64,000 nucleotides of DNA, from contig CM056742.1 in assembly GCA_029851415.1 (NCBI GenBank), forward strand, positions 159,221,121-159,285,120, written 5' to 3'. Both the position numbers and the translations under genes were made by a program. The notes under the pieces were generated by a model that saw nothing but the letters and a program-made list of their open reading frames with translations, had not been told where the DNA came from and searched no databases. Shown here one piece after another: positions 13,258 to 23,102 of this stretch; the stretch's first letter is position 1, and each line of letters opens with the position of its first letter. Source of the stretch: Eretmocerus hayati. Lineage: Eukaryota > Arthropoda > Insecta > Hymenoptera > Aphelinidae.

Positions 13258-13285
13258 ATTTAGTATTTAGTATTTAGTATTTATT
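13258..13285 (-). repeat. LINE 3' tail: tandem 7-mer
   Basis: Three exact copies of ATTTAGT (plus strand) occupy 13258-13278, followed by the variant ATTTATT. In element orientation the LINE ends in (ACTAAAT)n. Tandem short-repeat tails replace poly(A) in several non-LTR clades and probably guide reverse-transcription priming. Confidence 0.8.
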
Positions 13286-13431
13286 TGGGAAAATCCACGG
13301 ACCCAATGGTCCAATATAACAATGATTTACAAAATGTTGAAATAGGAAAATCATATAAAATTTTTCTCATATCACACATGTGAAGTATCACAGTTAAGCG
13401 GGGTAGAATATAAAATACAATTTGAAATAAA

Positions 13432-16278
13432 TTAGGAGTTACATAGAGTCTTGATCATGGATTTGAATAAGATATCACTCATCCCAGGTATATTCCCAGG
13501 TAAAGTGTTCCATGATTTCAAACACCTGCACAGTACCGAATTAGAACCAGATTTAGACTTATAAGATAGATTCCTGAAAAATGGAGAGTGCCTCGTGCTG
13601 TAGTGCGGATCAATTCTTTCCAATTTGGAACCAACATATTCAATGCAAGGGATCAAGTTAATGAATGATTTGAAAAAGAGTAAATCATTATAGTTGTGAA
13701 GACTTTCTACAGTATGAATATTAAAGTGCTCATACAGAGGCTCATAATTGTGATCAAAGCGATCAAAGTTGATTTTGCTCTTGTATGCAAGGTACCTTAT
13801 TAATCGATGATTTAGTCTTTCTAAATCATTTTTCAGATAATCAACATGAGGGCGCCAAATACTCGACGCAAAACCTAACTTGGGTTTCACTAGTGCGGAA
13901 AAAAGATATTTTATACAGTTGATGTTGTAAAAATCTGAGGTCATTCTTTTGATGAAACCCAGAATTCTACTACTCAAATTGATTATGCTTTCTATATGAT
14001 CTCTAAAAGATAGTTTTGAATCAAAAATAACACCAAGGTCTTTTACTCTATTGACTCTCACAAGTTGTTCAGAACTAATGTTATAATCAAATAAAATGGG
14101 GTTATGGTTACGCACGAAACTCATAACATGGCACTTTGCAATATTTAAGTTGAGTCTGTTCACGCGAGCCCATTCAAATAAGGCATCCAAATCTTTCTGC
14201 AATTTTGAGCAATCCAATACACTACGTACACGAAGATATAGCTTGACGTCATCAGCATAGATTAAAATAGAGCAATACTTCATTTGACTAGCAAGGTCAT
14301 TAATGAAAATAATGAAGAGGATAGGACCAAGGTGAGAACCTTGTGGAACACCAGAGGTGGATTCATAAAAATTAGAAACTGAATTATTTAATCTCACAGA
14401 TTGTTTACGTTCTGTAAGATATGATGCTATCCAATGAATAAGATCGACACTGAAATTATAACTGTATAGTTTCTGAATTAAAATACTATGGTCAACCGAA
14501 TCAAAGGCCTTCGAAAAATCAGTATAAACAGAGTCAACTTGTTCGAAGTTTTCAAGGCAACTTGTTATAAAATCAGTGTATATGGCAAGATTTGAAACAA
14601 CTGACCTTCCTCTGACAAAACCATGTTGCTCTTGAGCCAAATGACGGAGAAAATAATCATATACTTTGTGAGACATAATTGCATCAAAAATTTTTGAGAA
14701 AACACTGGTAATGGAAATTGGCCTATAGTTTGTAACATCAGAACGATCATCAGATTTAAACACAGGAGTAACATATGATAGCTTCCATTTACTAGGGAAA
14801 ATCCTTTGACGAACTGATGAGTTGAACAATAAACATAACGGTTTGATGAGCACATCACACAGATTTTTCACAAATACCGATGGAATACCATCTGGACCAG
14901 CAGAGTTTGATTCTTTAAGAGAATTTATAACATCAGAGATCTCACTTTCAGTAATGCTTAAATCAATATCATTGTGGATATAGTCTTGACAAAAGGTACT
15001 ATTTATTGAATTAGATCCTGAGTAAAAACTACTGAAATAAGTGGCAAATAAATTTGAAGTTTCAGAATCACTTGAAGACGTCTTCTGTAAAAATCTAACT
15101 TTGTCAGGTATACTATTAATATTATTTCTAGATCTGTTGACATGCGACCAAAAAGCTTTGATATTCTTGAATATATTATTTTGTACATTATCTAAGTATT
15201 GCTTATGCAGAGACCTAGACAAACGAATACACTGAGCCCTTATTTTTTTAAATATAATATAGTCATTTGGATCATTGCTATTTTTCCAAGCAGTGTGAGC
15301 AGACACTTTATCTTCAATGAGATCGATAAGAGCTTTGTTAAACCAGACAGGGTGTTCATTGGCAGCTGGCTTCTTGCCGAGAGGGACATGTTTATTGATA
15401 CAATTGTTCAAAAGGTCATAGAAGGAGTCAACAGATCTATCAATATTAGTATCATCAAGACAATTTACCCAATCTATTTCACTTAACGTTGTATTAATGG
15501 CCACATAGTCAGCTTTGAAGAATTTTCTATCCACCAACCTACTAGAATTCTTAGAGTCATTAGCACAATTAATATCACAGGAGAAAACAGCAGGTACGTG
15601 ATGTTGGTCAGCAACGAGGAGGTGTTCAAAATCAGCAACTTGTTGAACTAGCCCTTTAGTTGAAAACAGCAGATCTAAGCTATACGCCTTAGAGTGGTGA
15701 TTAGGGTAACATTGACACAGGTCCAGAGCAGAGAGTTCAGAAGACATGTAATTAGCAGCATCTCTCATTCCAGGAGCAACATAGTCAGTAAACTGAGCAC
15801 TGATGTTGTCACCATCCATCCAATTTACATTTCTAAGATTATAGTCACCAAATAAGAGTAATTTATGGGAAGGATGTGTACTAGCTATATCTGTAACTGA
15901 TCTCACATGTTCCTTGTATTTATCACTAGTTGATCCAGGAGGAATGTAAGTGCAACCAATTATACATTGAAATTTACTCAAAGTTACCTGAACAAAGACA
16001 TGCTCAACATTGTTAGAGATAGGCGTGATCTGTTTTGATGATAAGTCAGATTTTACTGCAATCAAGACACCTCCACCTATCGTGGAGGAACTTGTGCTGG
16101 GATTTCTGTCCATGCGATACACACAAAAACCATTTAGGCCAAGCTCTTCATTGTTGATGCCAGAGAGCCATGTCTCAGTAAGAATAAAGATATCTGGTTT
16201 AGGTGAGAGACTATGCCATGAATGTCTGAGAGATGCCAATTTGCTGTTTATACCCCCAGCATTTTGATAGTATATTAT
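13432..16278 (-). CDS. LINE ORF2: endonuclease-reverse transcriptase
   Basis: This is the replication protein of the retrotransposon: it nicks target DNA and copies the element RNA at the nick. The frame is open from 16278 and would give about 948 residues, normal for the group. Numbering from codon 16239 (13 codons in), the APE endonuclease spans about 1-225: YQNAGG lies just upstream, then TETWL (Glu22), GDYN (131-134), Asp189 in SLDLLFS and His213 in ADQHHVP. The reverse transcriptase follows, with GPDGIPS, FSKAFDSVDH, SGVPQGSHLGP and the catalytic YADD at 661-664 (14248-14259). The C-terminus has the WNTLPG motif seen in CR1/Jockey elements and no RNase H. There is no ATG near the start. 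The frame overlaps the ORF1 stop codon and is shifted by one base, so translation probably depends on re-initiation or frameshifting. No stop or frameshift interrupts it. Confidence 0.93.
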   Translation of the reverse strand: MIYYQNAGGINSKLASLRHSWHSLSPKPDIFILTETWLSGINNEELGLNGFCVYRMDRNPSTSSSTIGGGVLIAVKSDLSSKQITPISNNVEHVFVQVTLSKFQCIIGCTYIPPGSTSDKYKEHVRSVTDIASTHPSHKLLLFGDYNLRNVNWMDGDNISAQFTDYVAPGMRDAANYMSSELSALDLCQCYPNHHSKAYSLDLLFSTKGLVQQVADFEHLLVADQHHVPAVFSCDINCANDSKNSSRLVDRKFFKADYVAINTTLSEIDWVNCLDDTNIDRSVDSFYDLLNNCINKHVPLGKKPAANEHPVWFNKALIDLIEDKVSAHTAWKNSNDPNDYIIFKKIRAQCIRLSRSLHKQYLDNVQNNIFKNIKAFWSHVNRSRNNINSIPDKVRFLQKTSSSDSETSNLFATYFSSFYSGSNSINSTFCQDYIHNDIDLSITESEISDVINSLKESNSAGPDGIPSVFVKNLCDVLIKPLCLLFNSSVRQRIFPSKWKLSYVTPVFKSDDRSDVTNYRPISITSVFSKIFDAIMSHKVYDYFLRHLAQEQHGFVRGRSVVSNLAIYTDFITSCLENFEQVDSVYTDFSKAFDSVDHSILIQKLYSYNFSVDLIHWIASYLTERKQSVRLNNSVSNFYESTSGVPQGSHLGPILFIIFINDLASQMKYCSILIYADDVKLYLRVRSVLDCSKLQKDLDALFEWARVNRLNLNIAKCHVMSFVRNHNPILFDYNISSEQLVRVNRVKDLGVIFDSKLSFRDHIESIINLSSRILGFIKRMTSDFYNINCIKYLFSALVKPKLGFASSIWRPHVDYLKNDLERLNHRLIRYLAYKSKINFDRFDHNYEPLYEHFNIHTVESLHNYNDLLFFKSFINLIPCIEYVGSKLERIDPHYSTRHSPFFRNLSYKSKSGSNSVLCRCLKSWNTLPGNIPGMSDILFKSMIKTLCNS

Positions 16279-17489
16279 GATTTTTCTGGAGCTGAGCCAC
16301 CTTGAGAGTTTTTTGGGGCAGCTTTAGAGGCATCAACTAATTGAGGAACTTTGTTCACAAATTTTATGGTCATAGGGTTGTTTGGAAAACGCTTGTTATG
16401 ATCTTCCAGCTTAAGACGCAACTCAGCCATATGTTTCCTTTGATTAGCAGTCAAGTCAGCAGCAGCTTTAACAGGTTCAGGAATTTTGAACTTATTTTTC
16501 AGCACACACAAAGCATGGTTAAAGTCAGTAAAGGTGACTATAATTGGTCGAGTCTTGTCTTGTACAAATTTTCCCAGTCGCCTACTTACAAAAGAGCAAG
16601 ATTCCAGTGACTTATCAATTTCAGCTAGGTACTCACTAATTGTCACATGGTCTTGGATAGATTCACCATCAGGTACATTGAATAAAATTATATTATTTTG
16701 TCTCTTGCTCCTCTCAATTACTTCAGAATATATTTCTTCAGTATGTAAAGATTGATTAGAATTTGAGAGAGATCCTGAGAATTGAGCTGTCATACTTGAA
16801 AACTGAGATTTTAACTGCAACAGATCTTCCTTGACATTGGTAATATCAGATGAACATTCATCAAGCTTCATGTCATTAATCTTAAGAGCATCAACTACAT
16901 CTTCCACTTTCTTTATTCTATCCTCAAATTTTGCAACACTCTCTTGAATACTATTAATAGAAGACTTCACATCAGCAAGCTCATTCTTTAATGTCTGCTC
17001 CACAACATTTTTAGAATCACTGATATTTTGATTCAGCTCAGACTTCATCTCTGAGAGTTTACCAAAAAGCTGATTTACTAAGGAAGTTTGCATATTGAGT
17101 AGTTTAAAATCCAGTGAGCTCATCTGAGCATTCGAGAGGCTAGTAGCATCACTCCCCACACAAGCACCACTATTGTTTACTGAATGAGCTTCAAGATTCA
17201 TGTTTGTACCATTCGAAGTCTTCGGAGGGATGATAATTTGACTATGACTTCCTTCGGGTGGCTTAGATTGCACCATACAGCACTTGAAAACTCCCACCTT
17301 ACTTGTAACACACCTTATTGCACATGCTTGATCATACACATTTGAGCATTGTTTACATGCATATCCTGAAACACATGGATCTTTACAATGTGCACAAGAT
17401 TTGTTATTAAATTTTGCCACCGATAGGGAATTAAGCCATTGCACAGTGGATTGACGAGTGATCTTCTTGTTTTCATCATTCATGTTCAT
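16275..17489 (-). CDS. LINE ORF1: RNA-binding chaperone-type protein
   Basis: ORF1 proteins of non-LTR elements coat the element RNA in the ribonucleoprotein particle. I take the ATG at 17489, giving 404 residues; a frame open further upstream lacks an ATG, and a second ATG lies two codons in. Cysteines 32, 35, 45, 48, 56, 60, 70 and 71 form an N-terminal PHD-like zinc finger. A long region of heptad-like residues (roughly 120-245) is probably a coiled coil for self-assembly. The segment from about 255 (RQNNIILFNVPDG) to 340 resembles an RRM fold, and a basic tail follows with KAAADLTANQRKHM. This order is common in CR1/Jockey ORF1 proteins of insects. The stop codon overlaps the first codons of ORF2. 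Confidence 0.85.
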   Translation of the reverse strand: MNMNDENKKITRQSTVQWLNSLSVAKFNNKSCAHCKDPCVSGYACKQCSNVYDQACAIRCVTSKVGVFKCCMVQSKPPEGSHSQIIIPPKTSNGTNMNLEAHSVNNSGACVGSDATSLSNAQMSSLDFKLLNMQTSLVNQLFGKLSEMKSELNQNISDSKNVVEQTLKNELADVKSSINSIQESVAKFEDRIKKVEDVVDALKINDMKLDECSSDITNVKEDLLQLKSQFSSMTAQFSGSLSNSNQSLHTEEIYSEVIERSKRQNNIILFNVPDGESIQDHVTISEYLAEIDKSLESCSFVSRRLGKFVQDKTRPIIVTFTDFNHALCVLKNKFKIPEPVKAAADLTANQRKHMAELRLKLEDHNKRFPNNPMTIKFVNKVPQLVDASKAAPKNSQGGSAPEKS

Positions 17490-18235
17490 TAGGAGTTTCT
17501 TGAGACAATAATATAGGTTATACACGAGACAGCAAGCACACTGAGGCCTATTTTGGGATACTAATACTTTTTCTGGATACCAAAAACTCAAAATTCAAGT
17601 CACGTCGATACAGTTCAAAACAGCACAGACAGTTCAAAACAAAAACCAATTTTGGAATAATTCTCATAGGACATTGATGCTGTACGTCGTCAGCTCCCAA
17701 CCGTTGTCTTGACGAGAAAAAGTCATCACCTCTCTTGAAAAAAAAACTTTGTATGATCTTGCTGTGTGTGATGATATCAATAATCTAGGATTTGGCGTTG
17801 AACTGAACTTGTTGTAGGTTTGAAATTCTAAAACTTGCCCTGGAAATTCTCAAAGAAAACTCAACGGATCGTCGAACTTGTGATACAGTCGAGATGGCCA
17901 GATATCTTCCAAAAAATGCCCAGGAACACTCTCAAAAAATTTGGAGACGATTGGACTTGATCTCGAGATTTAATTCCACTTTTTGTGAGGAAGAAAGGCC
18001 GAAATTTGACCCTGTATTCGGAAAAAAGGCGTAATTGCATTTTTTGAAATTGCTTAAAAGAGCTTAAAATCAAATTTCATCCCCGGCTCGGGTTGGACTA
18101 TTTCGAGAATGCTATCTTCTTCGAAATAAGTCAGCTGAACTCGTCCAATCATGTCTCTAGCGGTTTGTGTTAAGTTTTTATTGATTTTCTCAAAATGACC
18201 GTTTTGCAGTTACGCCCTTTTTCCACCCACCGCCT

Positions 18236-18965
18236 CAATTATGATCAAAACGATCGGACGGGATTTTACTTTCAGAGGCAAGGAACCTTATAAATTTGCA
18301 ATTCACTTTTTCAATCTCATTTTTCAAGTAATCAACATGATGTTTCCAAATACTAGACGCAAAGTCAAGTTTGGTTAAACCAGAGAAGAGAAGAGATACA
18401 TATATGATGCAATTTTTGAAACCAAAAGTTATTGTTTTGATAAAACCAAGTATTTTATGGCATGAATCGTCGTATCGGCATATGATCTCTGCGAGAATCT
18501 CTGTATGTTAATTTGGAATTGAAAAGAAACCCGAGGTTCTTCATTTTTTCCATTCTTACCAGTTGTACATGTTATAATCAAACAAAATAGGATGAAGGTT
18601 CTTCCAAAAGCTCATATCCTGACTAGTGACCATTTTGTTAAGGTGTTAAGATCCTTTTCTAGTTTGGAACAGTCAAGAACATATTTTAACATCATGATAG
18701 ACCTTCACATCATCAGTATAGATCAGGACCGAGCAGTATTTCAGATGGCTAATAGGAAGATCATTAATCAAAATGATGAAAAGTATTGGTTCATGGTGTG
18801 ATCCCCGAGGAACACCAGACGTAGATTTATAAAATCCAAAGAATTAATTATTCATTCGCACTGAGAGCTATTGAATAGTGAGAATATGTGTTCACAATTT
18901 GTCTGCAGTTTGATGACAGTGGAACAAGGACAGGTGTAAGCGTTAGTTGAGATACTTATTTGAGT
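18236..18965 (-). pseudogene. Right piece of the old, split LINE (RT remnant)
   Basis: This is clearly related to the intact LINE at 13740-14400 and in the same orientation. Shared stretches include AATCAACATGA with CCAAATACT.GACGCAAA (18330-18364 against 13840-13874), the region corresponding to the YADD segment (18705-18740), and GAGGAACACCAGA near 18807. The frame is broken by many changes, and after about 18850 the match jumps to sequence equivalent to about 14760. It begins where the left piece (12490-12655) stops, so the two are halves of one copy interrupted by the TIR element. It belongs to the same family but is much older than the intact copy. Confidence 0.75.
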
Positions 18966-19335
18966 CAATATCTGTAGCCGGAACTAATTCTAATAATGTC
19001 GAAAATATATTACTATCCAATATTCAACTCAGTCTTGATCATCATCTCTGACGACAAGGCTACCGGAATTTTTGCACATAAATTCGAATTAATAAGTCAA
19101 ATTTGTTGTAACGTTAATAGTCTTGGAGAGAGATAGTACGATTGCCCCTCCCCCCCCCCCCCCCAATTTCACCTAATCGTAATCATGTACCTAACACGCG
19201 ATATTCGCAAACGAGGAGAGACTTGTTCCGGTCGTCAAATACCGTGAAACACCTCGGGCGTTGACAGATGTCCGTGTCGAAGCTCCTCGCGTCATGCGCG
19301 TCCAGGAGGTTCCCGGGCACATAATGCAGAACCTG
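18966..19335. other. Non-coding stretch
   Basis: No gene or element recognised. It contains a poly(C) tract at 19150-19164. Confidence 0.5.
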
Positions 19336-19576
19336 CTCTCTCCAAAACCATCAGTGAGAACTTACTGAACTTCAGTTAGTCTGGGATCCACTCTGGCTGA
19401 GGACTTCAGTGAGTAATTTCAATGACATGTAATTTCAGTGAGTATCCACTGGAGTCGCACTGAAACTTCAGTGACCTTGGGTGGTCGGACGATTCCCCAT
19501 CACTGAAGTCTTCAGTCAGAGTTGATCCCAGACTAACCGAAGTTCAGTGAGTTCTCACTGATGGTTTCGGAGAGAG
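19336..19576. mobile_element. 241-bp MITE with 75-bp inverted arms
   Basis: The left arm (about 19336-19412) starts CTCTCTCCAAAACCATCAG and the right arm (about 19500-19576) is its inverse with few mismatches (CTCTCTCCGAAACCATCAG). The arms are rich in ACTGAA/TTCAGT units and share TTAGTCTGGGATC. No coding capacity. No convincing target duplication was found, so the family is unknown. Confidence 0.7.
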
Positions 19577-22500
19577 TGCGGTGACCGAGTCATGCCACAA
19601 CACGACAAAAGCGAGGACGCATCCAGGTTTGTCCAGGTTCCTGTCGAGCCTAAGCGTGCGGTATCGGGGTCAACTCCAAGTGTCCATCATCCCCTGGGTG
19701 GGGGACCAGTGTTGCGGGCGTGCCGATTTGTTGTAAGTATATACTCGCACGAATATATCTTTCTCACCTTGGGCGTGCAGTCTCTCTCGTGCGTTTCAAA
19801 AATACCTGATGCGCTTTCCTTGGTAGTATTTTCCAGAATAAACTCAACTCTTCTTACTTTACAATTCAGCTGCCGGCCTTGTCATTCAAAAATGTTACTC
19901 TACTTCTAAATACATTCTACGATACGTAAACCGCTCAGAGTCGAGGTAACCACCGTCGCCTATTCAGTTACGATGATCAAAATATTTTGTGTCGACTAAT
20001 ATGAAGAGGCCGAGGTTTCCACTCAAATATTTGAGTCTCTTGCACCCAAACTGCACTCGTGCATTGCACTTAGCCGAGATGCATAGACGATCTTACAATC
20101 CGCCACATTGTATTAAATAATAGAAAGAATTGATGAACAAATAACAGGCACTGAAGACAACACGCGTGAAAAAGAATTATTTGTCGAATGCCTTGTGAGA
20201 CGGAAGGAAAAAACGATATCAAGATGAAGCCTCGTTTGTTACGTTACGCGCTTCAAAGATCACAAGAACAAGGCACGATCATACTTGCGCTGCAGTTGAA
20301 GAAAATATGCACTTTCGTCTTCGCAGTCAAACAATTATCGGATCATTTTGAAAATAACACATTCTTTAAGGTAAACTTCAGTCCAATTTGAAAAATTACA
20401 GCATGCAACCATCATTTTCTTTTATAAGCAAGCTTATGCATCGATGCGAGTCTTATTTTTTTAAATTAGGGTAGCTTTGTACAAAACTATCCGACAATCA
20501 TGATAATTATAGACTTTCTAATATCAATCCAAGGTACGTGTAGGACTCTACACGCAAGCTCATAAGATAATGATTAGTTAATTCAAACTGTCCAGGAGAA
20601 TGCAAAAATGTCCAACGTCAAGAAAATTACCAACTTTCAATCCTTAATGAGACTTATCGTACTAATATTTTACTAGGATAAAATTCTTGTAATTACTCAT
20701 AGACACATTGCACGGTTATTTTTGTCATTCAAGAAATCTTCGGCTTTTTGTAATGAAAAAAATGCAATTTTTATTAATTTTGCCTCGTTTAGTAGGTCCT
20801 AATAGAATAGTATATCATGACACTGCACGTAGATGGGTTAGTTTTGTACCAAGAACTGTTTATAGCACGTGCGGAGGGAGTGCTGTAAGTCCTTCGTAAC
20901 AAAACTACCCATCTGCATGAAATTTCATACGATCTTTCATCATAGCATATGGATCCAGAAATTACTTTCAAAACTGTGATTTTTAGGTTATAGTGCTATG
21001 AAAACAGTTTCATCTAATGCTATTGAGATTCATGATCTTGGAAATTCAAATTAGCTGCTCACCTCTAAATAGAATAGCTCGATTCGTTTCTTGTTGAGAC
21101 GAATGAAAATTGAATTGAAAAGTTGACTGAAACGGTTCTATTCAACCTTCAGCGTCACAAGCAAGATGGACTGTCTCTAAGAAACTAATGCACAAAGAGC
21201 ATATTCAAAACGCGAGAGAGTCTTGTCCTGCTGCTTTCTTTCGCTTAGTGTGCGACAACCCAATTCCACACATTGTGATGCGCAAATTAAAAATGAAATT
21301 TTACTCGGTCCAATAAGTACGATGGTGGCCACTCAAAATGTATTCTCTTTTTATAAAACCAAACTAGATATATTTTTCCATGTTCGTAATCTAGACGGAA
21401 CTGAACATTTAGCAATCTACCTAATAAATGACCAAAATTAGAAAAAAAAAATATTCTCAGTCGATGTAAGGCACCACAACGATTCATCAATTTTTATTGG
21501 AATGTTAGATGTATATTCAAATTGAGACTAAAGTCTCATAGACCAATGATTCACACTCATTTACCAATCTGTGAAACGAATTGAACCAACCATTTCGATT
21601 ACTCGAATTGCCATTCTATTGACGCAATGGGTAAAGCGATTCTTTCATAGGTTAGAATTAAAATACACTTTCATTCATTCATTTCGAATGATGTTTGAAC
21701 ATTACTCAGATGAATTACGACAATCTTCATGGGAATCCTTTTAGAGACACAAATAGACCGTTTACGACGCATTGTATTAGGCTCACTAGTTATTGAATAC
21801 ATACCGAGCGAGCCATGAATAACCGCGAACGTATTATAAGTTGAACATTAATTTTCATCTAAGCTTTCTACGTGCATCGTGCATATAGATTATTAAATCT
21901 ACGCGTATACCCAGTCAACTGGCTTTTTATCGGTGAGATTTATAAACGATAGGATGAAAGTGAGAATTTCACAGTTATTGTTCGACAGTTCATAATTTTC
22001 TTCAAGATTGTGGCTAAAATCGTATACCGGCGACTTTCAAAAACGATCAAAGCATAATTAACTTGAAGTGATGATTTCCCTGCGGTGGATTGCTCACGCA
22101 TGCAAGAACGTATCGATCGTTCCAATACATATATAGATGATCTCACGCTGTATGAACCCATATTGTCGATTTGTCCAATTCTTCTCGCCGAATGAGTGCG
22201 AGGAGTTCACGATGTTTCATCAGAAGATGACAACTCGCGAGACGAGTAAATGACGATTTAGTAACCAAATTTTGCGTGTGCGTATACGGGGTATTCCCAG
22301 AAGAATGCACGATTGGGATGAATCAGATTATTGCCTCCTATCAATTTCTTAGTCACTGTGGTTTGATGAACATATCATTATTCAAAAGCTAGAAAGCAAT
22401 GAGATCCATGCTCCAGAGTCAGTCGATTAAGATTTCCTTGACATTTTCATCGGACAGATAGTTACTAACTACTAGTATAAATTCACGAAATTTTTTGATT

Positions 22501-23102
22501 TTTAAATTTTGATCTCGATTACTCACGTTTCTGAGGCAGCGAGATTGATGAGGAGAGTAACGATGTAATGAGAAGACGTATGTGGCGAATTAACCTCAAT
22601 TGGTTAGACCAAATCATACTATGACTCTATTTATCTGATTATTTCTAAGATTATCTCAGATAAGTGAAAAGATCATCCCAAAAAACCAAATACACAATAA
22701 AGCTTCAGATAACCGCAAGTAGGGCAGAGTCACCTCACATTTTTACCGCGGTCTTATCAGCACGAAACAAAGTGTATGCTCTGTCCAAAATCCCATCAAA
22801 AAGCTCACAGAAATAATCGCTTTCTAAGAATCAAATAAGAGTCAATGATAAAGTAACCATGATAATTAGACAATAAGGTCTATACAAAAAAAGCCGTTGA
22901 GATTTCATCCTTTACTTTATAAACTCTTTCAGCACAGTATAATACCATCCTAGATATTCTTTGTTCGATAAATTATTCCCGCTATGCGCACCACGCAGGG
23001 CTCAACAAAAAAAAAGAATCTATACGCGTGCACAGGACGCACAATGAAATCTCTCATAGACCAGAAACCCCGCAATCCATACATAAGTATCATACATACA
23101 GA
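19577..23102. other. Non-coding stretch with two related short palindromes
   Basis: No gene is supported. Two foldbacks with GGGTAGTTTTGTAC-like cores lie at 20469-20492 and 20823-20917. Open frames are all below about 110 codons and overlap on both strands. Confidence 0.5.
20823..20917. repeat. Small inverted repeat, GATGGGTAGTTTTGT arms
   Basis: The left arm, from TGCACGTAGATGGG to TTTTGTAC, is inverted at 20896-20917 as GTAACAAAACTACCCATC, with a few differences. It may be a very short MITE. A near-palindrome with the same core is at 20469-20492. Confidence 0.55.

Larger units (their letters stand above)
13258..17600 (-). mobile_element. Full-length CR1/Jockey-type non-LTR retrotransposon
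   Basis: This autonomous LINE lies on the minus strand with ORF1 then ORF2, both open throughout. The 3' end is marked by a short tandem repeat instead of poly(A), a feature of CR1/L2-like elements. ORF2 has an APE-type endonuclease and a reverse transcriptase but no RNase H, and ORF1 has a cysteine-rich finger. This fits the CR1/Jockey group. The exact clade needs a phylogeny. The 5' end is not defined: about 100-400 bp upstream of ORF1 may be 5' UTR. No target duplication was found. Intact frames suggest recent activity. Confidence 0.85.
12656..18235. mobile_element. TIR element with GGGCGTAA sub-terminal repeats, hosting a LINE
   Basis: The ends are inverted copies: the left reads GGGTGGGTGGAAAAGAGGCG and the right, reversed, reads GGTGGGTGGAAAAAGGGCG. 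Inside the left end (12670-13030) the motif AAAGGGCGTAA or close variants recurs about eight times in both orientations. The right end holds the motif near 18020-18033 and 18206-18222. Sub-terminal repeats of this kind are typical of transposase binding sites. No transposase frame remains, and the bulk of the interval is a LINE, so the element itself is probably about 1.2 kb and non-autonomous. The exact outer ends are uncertain because the target site is itself nearly palindromic: TGATCATAATTGAG at 12647-12660 is the inverse of 18234-18247. The family is not recognised. Confidence 0.6.

Noticed and set aside
12647..18247. 38-bp terminal inverted repeat including TGATCATAATTGAG
   Set aside because: The outer 14 bp also match the old LINE target (CTCATAATTGTGATCA), which is nearly palindromic. 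Only the inner 24 bp can be assigned safely to the TIR element.
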